Shown here one piece after another: positions 8,022 through 17,108 of a stretch of DNA of 64,000 nucleotides. Every line of letters begins with the position of its first letter. The stretch's first letter is position 1. Made by a program: the position numbers and the translations under genes. Under the pieces are notes generated by a model that worked only from the letters and a program-made list of their open reading frames with translations, had not been told where the DNA came from and did no database searches. The DNA comes from Pyxidicoccus parkwaysis (GTDB lineage: Bacteria > Myxococcota > Myxococcia > Myxococcales > Myxococcaceae): the NCBI RefSeq assembly GCF_017301735.1, contig NZ_CP071090.1, forward strand, positions 1,674,001-1,738,000. The letters run 5' to 3'.

Positions 8022-9185
8022 ATGAGGCCCTCACGAGGAAGCAGCAGGCTCATCCATGGCAGGGCACCGTCGGGTGCGCGCCATGGGCGCATGCGCGTCA
8101 GCGCCGCGCGGCGAGCAAGCAGCGGCCGTACTGTCATCAAAGCCCTGCTCGCGGGGCTGGGGCTCGTGCTGTCCGTGCTCCTGCTGTCCACGGCCTTCTT
8201 CAAGTGGAACCTGCGCGGCGGAGGGCCGCTGCTCCAGCCGCGCTTCCCGCTCGACAAGTTCGTGAGGGACTTGCCCGGCCATCTCGTGTGGCTGGTGCCC
8301 TTTCTCCTCCTGCAGGCCTCCATCATCCCGCTGCGCGCGGTGCAGTGGCAGCGCACCCTGCGCCGGCCGGTGCCGCTGAAGGAGCGCTACCACCTGGTGG
8401 CCATTGGCGCCTTCGTCCACAACGCGCTGCCGGGGAAGCTGGGCGACGTCATGCGCTCGTTCCTCCTGTCGCGCACGCAGGGCATTCCCTTCCTGCGCTG
8501 CCTGGGCTCGGTGGGCGTGTGCAAGCTGATGGAGTTCGCCGCGCTGATGCTGCTCGTCTCCGCGTCGCTGCTGGGCCCCTTCGGCGAGACGATGTCCCGC
8601 TTCCGCGAGGAGCTGCGGGTGGCCGACTTCCTCGTCATCGGCCTCGTGGCGCTGGTGGTGCTCCTGGCCCACTGGTCCGCGCCGCTCGCGCACGCGCTTC
8701 ACCGGCGTCACTGGCTGCCGCGCCTGGAGGGCTTCCTCCACCACGTGAGCGAGGGCCTGGGCACCGCGCGCTCCTTCACCGGCATGGCGCGCGTCTTCGT
8801 CTTCTCCGTGGGGCCGGTGCTGGCGTCCGCGCTGGGCTACGGCCTCGCCCTGCATGGCATCGGCATCAGCGGAGGCCTCTTCGCGGGGGCCGTCGTCCTG
8901 GGCGCCATCTCCCTGGGGCAGGCGCTTCCCGGCGTGCCCGCGGGCATGGGCCTGTACTACTTCGTCACGAGCTGGGCGGCCCGCAGCCTGGGCGCTTCGC
9001 CGGAGGACGCGGCGGCCTTCTCCACGCTCACCCACCTGGGCACCGTCATCAGCCAGGTGTCCGTGGGCGCGTACTCCCTGCACGTGCGGAAGATTCGCGT
9101 TCGGGATTTGCGCAAGGGAGGCAGCCTCGCGCGAGAGGCCGCGCACCACGTGGCCCACGAAGCCGTGGAGCCCGCGCCGCCCTGA
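8022..9185 (+). CDS. Flippase-like / lysylphosphatidylglycerol-synthase-type membrane protein (UPF0104)
   Basis: The 387-residue protein has about eight hydrophobic segments starting near residue 40, with conserved polar motifs of the LPG-synthase transmembrane family: W-Q-R-T-L in the second segment, GAFVHNALPGKLGDVMRS, and a late LGQALPGVPAGMGLYYF. These membrane domains are implicated in flipping or transferring lipid-linked substrates. It lacks the C-terminal aminoacyl-transfer domain of MprF, so it is flippase-like rather than a lysyl transferase. AAGGGGAGGGG sits directly before the ATG at 8022; a second ATG at 8091 is possible and would trim an Arg-rich tail. It follows the phosphodiesterase gene by 13 bases, so the two probably act on the same lipid. 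A strong hairpin follows it. Confidence 0.8.
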   Translation: MRPSRGSSRLIHGRAPSGARHGRMRVSAARRASSGRTVIKALLAGLGLVLSVLLLSTAFFKWNLRGGGPLLQPRFPLDKFVRDLPGHLVWLVPFLLLQASIIPLRAVQWQRTLRRPVPLKERYHLVAIGAFVHNALPGKLGDVMRSFLLSRTQGIPFLRCLGSVGVCKLMEFAALMLLVSASLLGPFGETMSRFREELRVADFLVIGLVALVVLLAHWSAPLAHALHRRHWLPRLEGFLHHVSEGLGTARSFTGMARVFVFSVGPVLASALGYGLALHGIGISGGLFAGAVVLGAISLGQALPGVPAGMGLYYFVTSWAARSLGASPEDAAAFSTLTHLGTVISQVSVGAYSLHVRKIRVRDLRKGGSLAREAAHHVAHEAVEPAPP

Positions 9186-9209
9186 GCGGGCGAAGCAAAC
9201 GGACCCCAG

Positions 9210-9249
9210 AAAAGCGAAAAGGGGCCCCGGTCAGAAACCGGGACCCCTT
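9210..9249 (-). terminator. Terminator of tRNA-Leu (also bounds the flippase gene)
   Basis: AAGGGG (9219-9224) pairs with CCCCTT (9244-9249) and CCCGGT (9226-9231) with ACCGGG (9237-9242), with one mismatch between the two stems. Read on the minus strand the stem is followed by TTCGCTTTTC, giving an intrinsic terminator ten bases beyond the tRNA. The same hairpin lies 34 bases after the plus-strand flippase stop and may serve both strands. Confidence 0.8.
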
Positions 9250-9259
9250 ATCAACTTCA

Positions 9260-9343
9260 TGCCCAGGAGAGGACTCGAACCTCCATGCCCTTGCAGGCGC
9301 TAGACCCTGAATCTAGTGTGTCTACCAATTCCACCACCTGGGC
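9260..9343 (-). tRNA. tRNA-Leu (anticodon CAG)
   Basis: The minus strand folds as a type II tRNA of 84 bases: acceptor GCCCAGG (9337-9343) pairs with CCTGGGC, followed by discriminator A at 9260. There is a D-loop with AATTGGTAGAC and an anticodon stem CTAGA/TCTAG around loop TTCAGGG, so the anticodon is CAG, reading CUG, the dominant Leu codon here. A long variable arm typical of Leu and a GGTTCGAGTCC T-arm follow. The terminal CCA is not encoded. It has its own promoter at 9389-9417 and a terminator. Confidence 0.97.
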
Positions 9344-9388
9344 AGGTGGTGCTGCTGCTGCGTGCTGCCGGTGCTGCGATGGGCGAGA

Positions 9389-9417
9389 CGTATAGAGGCC
9401 CGGCCCCGCCCCGTCAA
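9389..9417 (-). promoter_or_regulatory. Housekeeping (sigma-70 type) promoter of tRNA-Leu
   Basis: On the minus strand TTGACG (plus 9412-9417) is separated by exactly 17 bases from TATACG (plus 9389-9394). The tRNA 5' end is 45 bases further, leaving a short leader of CTG/CAG triplets. The spacing and hexamers are close to consensus. Confidence 0.75.
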
Positions 9418-9433
9418 GCACTACGTAACAACC

Positions 9434-9811
9434 CTACTTCTTCAGCGGCCATTTCCCCTCGGCCTCGAGCGCGCGGCGCAGGCCGGGGTTCTCATCCATG
9501 AATGCGGTGAGGGACTCCTCGGTGATCTCCACCTGGATGTCCTCGGTGCCCAGCTCCGTCTGACAGCTCAACCGCGAGTACGGGCGGACGTCGAACCCCA
9601 TGTCCAGCCGGTCGGCCTCCGCGTCCGTCTGCTCGCTCAGCGAGTCGAGGCCCTTGCGCACCCAGATATGGCAGGTGGAGCAGGCGCAGACGCCGCCGCA
9701 GCTGTGGCCCACCTGGGCGCCGCAATGCTCTGCGGCGTCCAGCAGGGTGGTGCCCGTGGGCACGTCGGCGCTGACCTCGGCCAGGGGGCTCTTGAAGGTC
9801 ACCTTCGGCAC
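9434..9811 (-). CDS. fdx: Isc-type [2Fe-2S] ferredoxin
   Basis: The 125-residue product starts at a GTG whose ribosome site GGAGGAG lies inside the end of hscA; only one base separates the hscA stop from this frame. The plant/adrenodoxin-type cluster ligands are visible as SCGGVCACSTC (Cys-x5-Cys-x2-Cys) and a fourth Cys in LSCQTELG. In the ISC pathway this ferredoxin supplies electrons for cluster assembly on IscU. It has an extra C-terminal tail (about residues 100-125) rich in Leu, Glu and Lys. It is the last gene of the hscB-hscA-fdx transcript. Confidence 0.93.
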   Translation of the reverse strand: MPKVTFKSPLAEVSADVPTGTTLLDAAEHCGAQVGHSCGGVCACSTCHIWVRKGLDSLSEQTDAEADRLDMGFDVRPYSRLSCQTELGTEDIQVEITEESLTAFMDENPGLRRALEAEGKWPLKK

Positions 9812-9812
9812 G

Positions 9813-11653
<1,841 letters not shown>

Positions 11654-11657
<4 letters not shown>

Positions 11658-12202
11658 GACAGACTCTCCTCCTCGAACGCGTCCACCTGCTCGAGGAAGC
11701 GCGTGAAGTAGCGCACCCGCCCCAGCGCGTGCGATGCCTTTTTCACCAGGTCCGCTCCCTCGCCACCCCCTTCGAGGGTGCGAAGAGCGCCGGCCGCCTC
11801 GGCGAGCGCCGCCTTGCGCCGCGCCTCCACGTCGGTGGCCATGCCGCGGGCGCGCGCCAGGTCCTTCTTCTCCATGGCCGTGTCCAGCGCCTCGCGAAGC
11901 TCCATGACCTCCTCGAGGAACTCCAGCGGCATGTCCTTCTGGGCGCCCGCGTCCTCGCGGTCCAAATCGATGCCGTGCAGCTTGAGGAGGTAGAAGGCGC
12001 GGCGCACCGGGTCCTTCAGCGTCTTGAAGGCCTCGTTGAGGGCGGTGGTGCCCTCCAGCGCCTTGAGCCGCTCGCGCGCGTCGGCCTGCGCCACCCGGTC
12101 CGGGTGCAGCTGCAGCGACAGCTCGCGGTACAGCTTCTCCAGCGCCGGCACGTCCACGTCGTAGGCGCGGGGCAGCCCGAAGACGTCGAAGTGGGTCCTC
12201 AC
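11654..12202 (-). CDS. hscB: J-domain co-chaperone HscB
   Basis: I chose GTG at 12202, preceded by GGAGAGAGAG, because the conserved sequence ([10 protein letters not shown]) starts immediately after it; the open frame further upstream crosses a terminator hairpin. The 182-residue protein has the J-domain with HPD in [10 protein letters not shown] near residue 40, then the three-helix HscB C-terminal domain that binds IscU. It stimulates HscA ATPase and delivers IscU. Its stop overlaps the hscA start by four bases. It is separated from iscA by a 95-base gap holding a terminator. Confidence 0.93.
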
Positions 12203-12229
12203 AGCGGGCTCTCTCTCCACAAGGGGTGA

Positions 12230-12262
12230 CAAACGAAAAGGGCCCGGCGACTGGCCGGGCCC
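12230..12262 (-). terminator. Intrinsic terminator inside the isc cluster, after iscA
   Basis: GGGCCCGGC (12240-12248) pairs with GCCGGGCCC (12254-12262) around a five-base loop. On the minus strand the stem is followed by TTTTCGTTTG. It lies between iscA (ends 12298) and hscB (starts 12202), so it should reduce or stop read-through from iscSUA into hscBA-fdx. A second, weaker hairpin with CTCCCC/GGGGAG arms sits just before it. Confidence 0.8.
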
Positions 12263-12297
12263 GGGTGACGGTGACTCCCCGGGAGGGGAGCCGGAAG

Positions 12298-12699
12298 TCA
12301 GACGGCGAAGCTCTCGCCGCAGCCGCAGGCGGCCTTCACGTTGGGGTTGTTCAGCTTGAACCCCGAGGCCATCAGCGTCTGCTCGAACACCAGCTCCGTG
12401 CCGATGAGGTACAGGTAGCTCTTCGGGTCCACGAAGACGCGCACGCCGTCCTTCTCGAAAATCTTGTCGCGCTCGCGGGCCTTCTCGGACCACTCCATGG
12501 CGTACTGGAGGCCCGAGCACCCGCCGCCGCGCACGGCCAGCCGCAGGCCCGCCTCGGGCGTCTGGCGCTGCTCCAGCAGCTCCTTCAGCCGGCGCACCGC
12601 GCTGTCCGCGATGGTGATGCCCTTGGGGGCGGGCTTCGCCGCGGGCGCGGTGGCAGGCGTGGGGCTCTGCATCGTCTCCTGGGTCGCCTGCTCACTCAT
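12298..12699 (-). CDS. iscA: A-type iron-sulfur carrier (IscA/HesB family)
   Basis: I prefer ATG at 12699 (133 residues) over the ATG at 12708, because GGGAG is nine bases from the former and abuts the latter. The conserved ligands are Cys in GGGCSGLQY and the C-terminal CGCGESF pair, the three cysteines that hold the cluster or iron. An Ala/Pro-rich N-terminal extension of about 25 residues precedes the domain. A-type proteins accept clusters from IscU and pass them to apo-proteins. It is third in the iscS-iscU-iscA transcript and is followed by an intrinsic terminator. Confidence 0.92.
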   Translation of the reverse strand: MSEQATQETMQSPTPATAPAAKPAPKGITIADSAVRRLKELLEQRQTPEAGLRLAVRGGGCSGLQYAMEWSEKARERDKIFEKDGVRVFVDPKSYLYLIGTELVFEQTLMASGFKLNNPNVKAACGCGESFAV

Positions 12700-12724
12700 G
12701 ACATTCATCTCCCGTCGCCTGACG

Positions 12725-13126
12725 TCAGGACGCCTTGGCCTGGCGCGCGGCGCGCTTCTTCTTGAAGTCCTCGATGGCCGCCTTGATGGCGTCCTCGGCC
12801 AGCACCGAGCAGTGAATCTTCACCGGCGGCAGCGACAGCTCGCGGGCCACGTCCTTGTTGGAGATGGTCATCGCCTCGTCCACCGTCTTGCCCTTCACCC
12901 ACTCGGTGACGAGCGACGAGGACGCAATGGCGGAGCCGCAGCCGAACGTCTTGAAGCGCGCATCCTCGATGCGGCCGTCGTCGGTAATCTTGAGCTGGAG
13001 CCGCATCACGTCACCGCAGGCGGGCGCGCCCACGAGGCCGGTGCCGACGTTCGGGTCTTCCTTGTCCATCGTCCCGACGTTGCGGGGGTTCTCGTAGTGG
13101 TCGATGACCTTGTCGCTGTAAGCCAT
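12725..13126 (-). CDS. iscU: Iron-sulfur cluster scaffold IscU
   Basis: The 133-residue scaffold starts after a strong AAGGAG five bases before the ATG. The three cluster-binding cysteines are present: APACGDVM, TFGCGSAIASSS and KIHCSVLAEDA, with the Asp next to the first Cys. The LPPVK motif recognised by HscA is intact. IscU receives sulfur from IscS and builds [2Fe-2S] clusters. A short Lys/Ala-rich tail (KKKRAARQAKAS) extends beyond the usual C-terminus. Confidence 0.96.
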   Translation of the reverse strand: MAYSDKVIDHYENPRNVGTMDKEDPNVGTGLVGAPACGDVMRLQLKITDDGRIEDARFKTFGCGSAIASSSLVTEWVKGKTVDEAMTISNKDVARELSLPPVKIHCSVLAEDAIKAAIEDFKKKRAARQAKAS

Positions 13127-13224
13127 GTCGACTCCTTCAACGGATGCTTCTCACCAAAGGTTCCGGAGGGCAATGCCCCCCGTGCGAGGGGGCGTGCGCT
13201 CCGCTGTATGCCTGGAAAGACGGG

Positions 13225-14589
13225 CTAATGCGCCGTCCACTCGATGCTCTTCAGGTCGATGCCCTCTTTGGCCATCTCGTAGAGCGGGCTCATCTCGCGC
13301 AGCTTGCGGACCTTGTCCACCACCAGCTTCACCACGTAGTCGACCTCCTCCTCCGTGGTGAAGCGGCCCAGGCCGAAGCGGATGGAGCTGTGCGCCAGCT
13401 CCTCGTCCACGCCCAGCGCGCGCAGCACGTAGGACGGCTCCAGCGACGCGGAGGTGCAGGCCGAGCCGGAGGACACCGCCACGTCCTTGATGCCCATCAT
13501 CAGGGACTCGCCCTCGGCGTGGGCGAAGGAGATGTTGAGGTTGCCCGGCAGCCGGTGCTCCAGCGAGCCGTTGAGGACCGTCATGTCCAGCGCGTCCGTG
13601 AGCCCCTTCCGCAGCTTCTCGCGCAGGCGGAGGATGCGGGCGGACTCCTCGGGCAGCTCCTTGCGAGCCAGCTCCGCCGCCGCGCCGAAGCCGACGATGG
13701 CCGCCACGTTCAGCGTGCCGGAGCGCATGCCGCGCTCATGGCCGCCGCCGTCGATGATGGGGGCGATGCGCACGCGCGGCTTGCGGCGGACGTAGAGGGC
13801 GCCGATGCCCTTGGGCCCGTACATCTTGTGCGCCGTGACGGACGCGAGGTCCACCTTCATGGCCTCCACGTCGAAGGGCACCTTGCCGATGCCCTGCACC
13901 GCGTCGCAGTGGAAGAGCACGCCCTTCGAGCGGCAGAGGGCGCCAATCTCCGCGACGGGCTGCACGGTGCCAATCTCGTTGTTGGCGAACATGATGGAGA
14001 CCAGCACCGTCTTCGGCGTCATCGCCGCGGCGAGCTTCTCCAGGCTGACGCGGCCGTCCTGCTCCACGTCCAGGTAGGTGACGCGCGCGCCGCCGGTGGG
14101 GCGCTCCGCCCACTTCTGGTACGTGGCGTCGTTCTCGATGTCGTACTTCGCGGCCAGCTCGGCGAGGTTGTCCTCGGTGACGTCCTGGCCGGACAGCTCG
14201 GACAGGCGCAGCGCCTTGAGCTCGTCCAGGCGCTCCTGGCGCACGCGCTCCAGGCGCTTGCAGGTGTCGAGGACGGCCTTGTGCTCCGTCTTCAGGGTGA
14301 TGATGTGGTCACCCTTCGACTTGTAGAACTCGATGACGCCCTTGATGGCGAGGTTGTCGGACTCGGTGGCGCCGGAGGTGAAGACGATTTCCTGCTCGGA
14401 CGCGCCGATGAGCTCGGCCACCTGCTGGCGGGCCTTCTTCACCGCCGCCTCGGCCTTCCAGCCGAAGACGTGGTTGCGGCTGGCCGCGTTGCCGAAGTCC
14501 TCGCGCAGGTAGGGGAGCATGGCCTCCAGCACCCGCGGGTCCAGCGGCGTGGTGGCGTGGTTGTCCATGTAGATCGGCAGCTTCACCAT
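13225..14589 (-). CDS. iscS: Cysteine desulfurase IscS with a ~52-residue insertion
   Basis: The ATG at 14589 starts the conserved sequence [17 protein letters not shown]. The enzyme takes sulfur from cysteine with PLP: the PLP lysine is Lys255 in [11 protein letters not shown] and the persulfide cysteine is Cys378 in [17 protein letters not shown], on the long flexible loop of the IscS group. At 454 residues it is about 50 longer than usual. The excess is one charged, helical insertion at about residues 116-167, between [14 protein letters not shown] and GARVTYLDV, where the Escherichia coli protein has only a short turn. It is the first gene of iscS-iscU-iscA and has a sigma-70-like promoter; no iscR lies next to it. 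Confidence 0.95.
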   Translation of the reverse strand: MVKLPIYMDNHATTPLDPRVLEAMLPYLREDFGNAASRNHVFGWKAEAAVKKARQQVAELIGASEQEIVFTSGATESDNLAIKGVIEFYKSKGDHIITLKTEHKAVLDTCKRLERVRQERLDELKALRLSELSGQDVTEDNLAELAAKYDIENDATYQKWAERPTGGARVTYLDVEQDGRVSLEKLAAAMTPKTVLVSIMFANNEIGTVQPVAEIGALCRSKGVLFHCDAVQGIGKVPFDVEAMKVDLASVTAHKMYGPKGIGALYVRRKPRVRIAPIIDGGGHERGMRSGTLNVAAIVGFGAAAELARKELPEESARILRLREKLRKGLTDALDMTVLNGSLEHRLPGNLNISFAHAEGESLMMGIKDVAVSSGSACTSASLEPSYVLRALGVDEELAHSSIRFGLGRFTTEEEVDYVVKLVVDKVRKLREMSPLYEMAKEGIDLKSIEWTAH

Positions 14590-14990
14590 TGCTCCAACAC
14601 CTTCCTGTAGGGGGCTTCCACCGCCCCCGCGCCCCGGCGCCTTCGACAGGCGCGCCGCAGGGGACTCGTACACCGGCACACATGAATGTGGACCGGACTG
14701 GTCAAATATAAAAAGGCGTGCCCTCGGGTCAAGCGAACATAAGGCGGACGAGAGACTCGGGAGGAGGGCTTCCGGGGGGGACTGAAGTGCTCTGAACGGA
14801 GCGCCGGAGCGCTCCAGAACGATGCGCCGGAGTTGAACGCCGCGCCGTCGTGGATCAGTCCGCGCGCGCCGTCTTGGAGCGGGGTGCGCCGGAATGGGGC
14901 GGCCCCTTCGTCCAAAGGCCTGATTTCCCGGCAGCTCATGCCCTGGCCCGCCGCCTGCTCTGGGGTGGTGCCGCAAGCAAGGGAGAAGGC
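14590..14990. other. Divergent intergenic region between iscS and the SPFH gene
   Basis: These 400 bases hold no convincing gene. The iscS-proximal third carries an iscS promoter with two palindromes in and just after it. An A/T-rich island at 14703-14714 stands out from the GC-rich background. GGAGCG and GCGCTCC arms form a small hairpin near 14800. The SPFH promoter was not identified; its ribosome site GGGAG lies five bases before 14991. Confidence 0.6.
14679..14732 (-). promoter_or_regulatory. iscS promoter with two palindromic candidate operators
   Basis: On the minus strand TTGACC (plus 14727-14732) and TATATT (plus 14705-14710) are 16 bases apart (17 if the -10 is read as ATATTT). Directly downstream lies GACC-N5-GGTC (14691-14703), covering the expected transcription start, then the perfect inverted repeat CACAT-N2-ATGTG (14679-14690). 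Both are placed where a repressor would block initiation. Whether an IscR/Rrf2-family protein binds them cannot be told from sequence. Confidence 0.6.
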
Positions 14991-17048
14991 ATGAGCTCGA
15001 ACACGAAGCAGGCGGCCAGGATGAAGGAGTCCCTCGAGTCCGGTGAGCAGGGGGGCCGGACGCAGCTCGTTCGCGTGGACACCGGTGAAGTCGTGGGACG
15101 TGCGCCCCGGCACAACGATGGGTGGCGCGCCGGCAAGCCCGTGGAGGACCCGGAGAAGATGAAGCGCTGGGGCCTCATCACCGCTCGGCCGAGCGAGTTC
15201 CTGGTGCACATGCGGCGTGGCCGGGTGCGCGAGGTCAGCGGCCAGGGCGCCAGCTGCTTCAAGTGGCCGGGCGACTCGGTGGCCATTGTCCCCACCAGCA
15301 TCCAGCGCCTCCAGTTCACCGCGGACCAGGTGACGAACGAGAAGGTGGGCGTGGCGGTGACGGGACTCGCGGTGTACCGCATCGCGGATCCGCTGGTGGC
15401 CTTCCGCATGCTGAACTTCTCCTTCCCGGAGCGGGCGCAGGAGAAGCTGGCGGAGCTCTTGCGGGAGATGTTCGTGGGCGCGGCGCGGCGCCTCGTGGCG
15501 AACATGTCCGTGGAGGAGTGCTTCTCCAAGCGCAAGGAGGGCATCGCCGCGGAGCTGATGCACGAGATTGCCCCGGTGGTGGCCGGCAAGGGCAAGCTGG
15601 AAGACCAGTCCGACGCGGGCTGGGGCGTCATCATCGACACGATTGAAATCCAGGACGTGCGCGTCCTCTCCTCCACCGTCTTCGAGAACATGCAGGCGCG
15701 CTTCCGCCGCGAGCAGGAGCGGCAGGCGCGCGAGGCGGAGCTGGCCAAGGAGCGCTTCGTCCACCGCGAGGAGACGGAGGCCGAGCGGCAGCTGAGCCTC
15801 CAGCGCCTCACGGCGGAAGAGGAGGTGCGCCAGAAGCGGCAGCTCTCTGACGAGCAGGCCCGGCTGGAGGTGCTGGCGGTGGAGGCGCGCGTCGCCGAGG
15901 CGAAGCTCGCGCAGGAGCGCACGCTGAAGCAGGAGCACGCCACGGTGGAGCGCGAAGTCGCTCTCACGAAGCTGGCCGCGGAGCAGGAGGTCCGCCACAA
16001 GAAGCAGGTCTCCGACGAGCAGGCCAAGCTGGAGGCGCTGGCCTCGGACTCGCGCCTCGCCGAGGCGAAGATTGTCGCCGAGCGCGCGCTGTCCACCAGC
16101 CGCGCACAGGTGGAGATGGAGAAGCTGCAGCGCGAGCAGGAGGCGGAGGTCGCCCGTCAGCGCATGGCGCTGGAGCAGCTCAAGCGCGAGCAGGACGCGG
16201 ACGTTCACCGCGCGAAGCTGGAGCTGGAGAAGCTGAAGCTGGTGCAGGAGGCCGAGGCCGCGCAGGCCAAGGTGGAGCTGGTGCGCCTGCAGCGCGCGCA
16301 GGAGGCGGACGCCGCCAAGGCGCAGGTGGAGCTGGCCCGCCAGCAGCGCGACGCGGAGCTGGAGCTGGCGCGGCAGGAGCGCGAGCAGCAGCTGGAACTG
16401 GCGCGGCTCCAGCGCGAGCAGGAGGCGGAGACCACCAAGGCGCGCATGGAGCTGGCGCGCCAGCAGCGCGAGCAGGAAATCGAGCTGGCGGCGCAGCAGC
16501 ACGACCAGGAGCTGTCGCTGCAGAAGCAGAAGCGCGAGCAGGAGGTGGAGCTCGCCAAGCTGCGCCAGGAGCAGGAGGCGGAAGTCGAGAAGGGCCGCAT
16601 GGTGCTGGAGCGCATGCGCCGCGAGCAGGAGCAGACCACCGCGCGTCACGAGGCGCTGCTCGCCGAGCACCAGCAGGAGGCGGAGCGGCTGCACGCGGAG
16701 CTCCAGGTGGTGCAGGCGCGCAGGGCGATTGTGGAGACGGAGGTGGCCATCGCCGAGCTGCGCGTGCGCAAGGACCAGGCGCAGCAGGAGCTGGAGCTGA
16801 CGAAGGCGAAGGCGCTGCGCGCCATCGAGAACAGCGTGAGCGCGGAGGTCATCCAGATGACGCTGGCGCAGCAGCTCCCGCAGGTGGCCGCGGCATTCCA
16901 GCAGAAGATGGGCGAGGTCCACGTCACCGCGGTGGATGGAGCGAACCCGTTTGGCTACATCGCCGCCGCGGTGGAGGGCGTCATGGGGTTGGCGCGCTCC
17001 GCGGGCCTCAAGGTGCCTGCCTCCTCGGCTGGTGCCACGGCGCAGTAG
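14991..17048 (+). CDS. SPFH/band-7 domain protein with a ~350-residue repetitive helix
   Basis: ATG at 14991 follows GGGAG and gives 685 residues; an earlier in-frame ATG adds an unconserved stretch. Residues about 45-245 form an SPFH/band-7-like domain ([20 protein letters not shown], then [17 protein letters not shown] and the helix [15 protein letters not shown]). No membrane segment is visible. Residues about 271-600 are a continuous Glu/Gln/Arg/Lys helix built from repeats. The C-terminal 80 residues ([21 protein letters not shown]) resemble the oligomerisation end of flotillins. SPFH proteins form large ring or cage scaffolds on membranes; this one is likely a soluble or peripherally attached scaffold. 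It precedes the DsbD-like gene by 60 bases, with a hairpin between them. Confidence 0.8.
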   Translation: MSSNTKQAARMKESLESGEQGGRTQLVRVDTGEVVGRAPRHNDGWRAGKPVEDPEKMKRWGLITARPSEFLVHMRRGRVREVSGQGASCFKWPGDSVAIVPTSIQRLQFTADQVTNEKVGVAVTGLAVYRIADPLVAFRMLNFSFPERAQEKLAELLREMFVGAARRLVANMSVEECFSKRKEGIAAELMHEIAPVVAGKGKLEDQSDAGWGVIIDTIEIQDVRVLSSTVFENMQARFRREQERQAREAELAKERFVHREETEAERQLSLQRLTAEEEVRQKRQLSDEQARLEVLAVEARVAEAKLAQERTLKQEHATVEREVALTKLAAEQEVRHKKQVSDEQAKLEALASDSRLAEAKIVAERALSTSRAQVEMEKLQREQEAEVARQRMALEQLKREQDADVHRAKLELEKLKLVQEAEAAQAKVELVRLQRAQEADAAKAQVELARQQRDAELELARQEREQQLELARLQREQEAETTKARMELARQQREQEIELAAQQHDQELSLQKQKREQEVELAKLRQEQEAEVEKGRMVLERMRREQEQTTARHEALLAEHQQEAERLHAELQVVQARRAIVETEVAIAELRVRKDQAQQELELTKAKALRAIENSVSAEVIQMTLAQQLPQVAAAFQQKMGEVHVTAVDGANPFGYIAAAVEGVMGLARSAGLKVPASSAGATAQ
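15804..16650 (+). repeat. In-frame 54-bp (18-residue) repeats of the SPFH helix
   Basis: Within the SPFH gene the coding sequence repeats with an 18-residue period, e.g. [18 protein letters not shown] followed by [18 protein letters not shown] and further versions, about ten copies. The first part (from 15804) shows a longer 51-55 residue unit, roughly three periods. Eighteen residues is five exact alpha-helical turns, so charge stripes run straight along the helix. Confidence 0.75.
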
Positions 17049-17052
17049 CCGG

Positions 17053-17092
17053 TTGCCCCGGGCCTGCGTATAGAGGGGGAGCCCCGGGGCAA
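17053..17092 (+). terminator. Hairpin between SPFH and DsbD-like genes
   Basis: TTGCCCCGGG (17053-17062) pairs perfectly with CCCGGGGCAA (17083-17092) around a 20-base loop, five bases after the SPFH stop. No T-tract follows, so it may be a weak terminator or 3'-end stabiliser rather than an intrinsic terminator. Confidence 0.4.
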
Positions 17093-17108
17093 ACGGAGTC
17101 GAGCGCGC

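Noticed and set aside
14850..14990. An earlier start of the SPFH gene at 14850
   Set aside because: The extra 47 residues are not typical of the family, whereas the ATG at 14991 has a good ribosome site.
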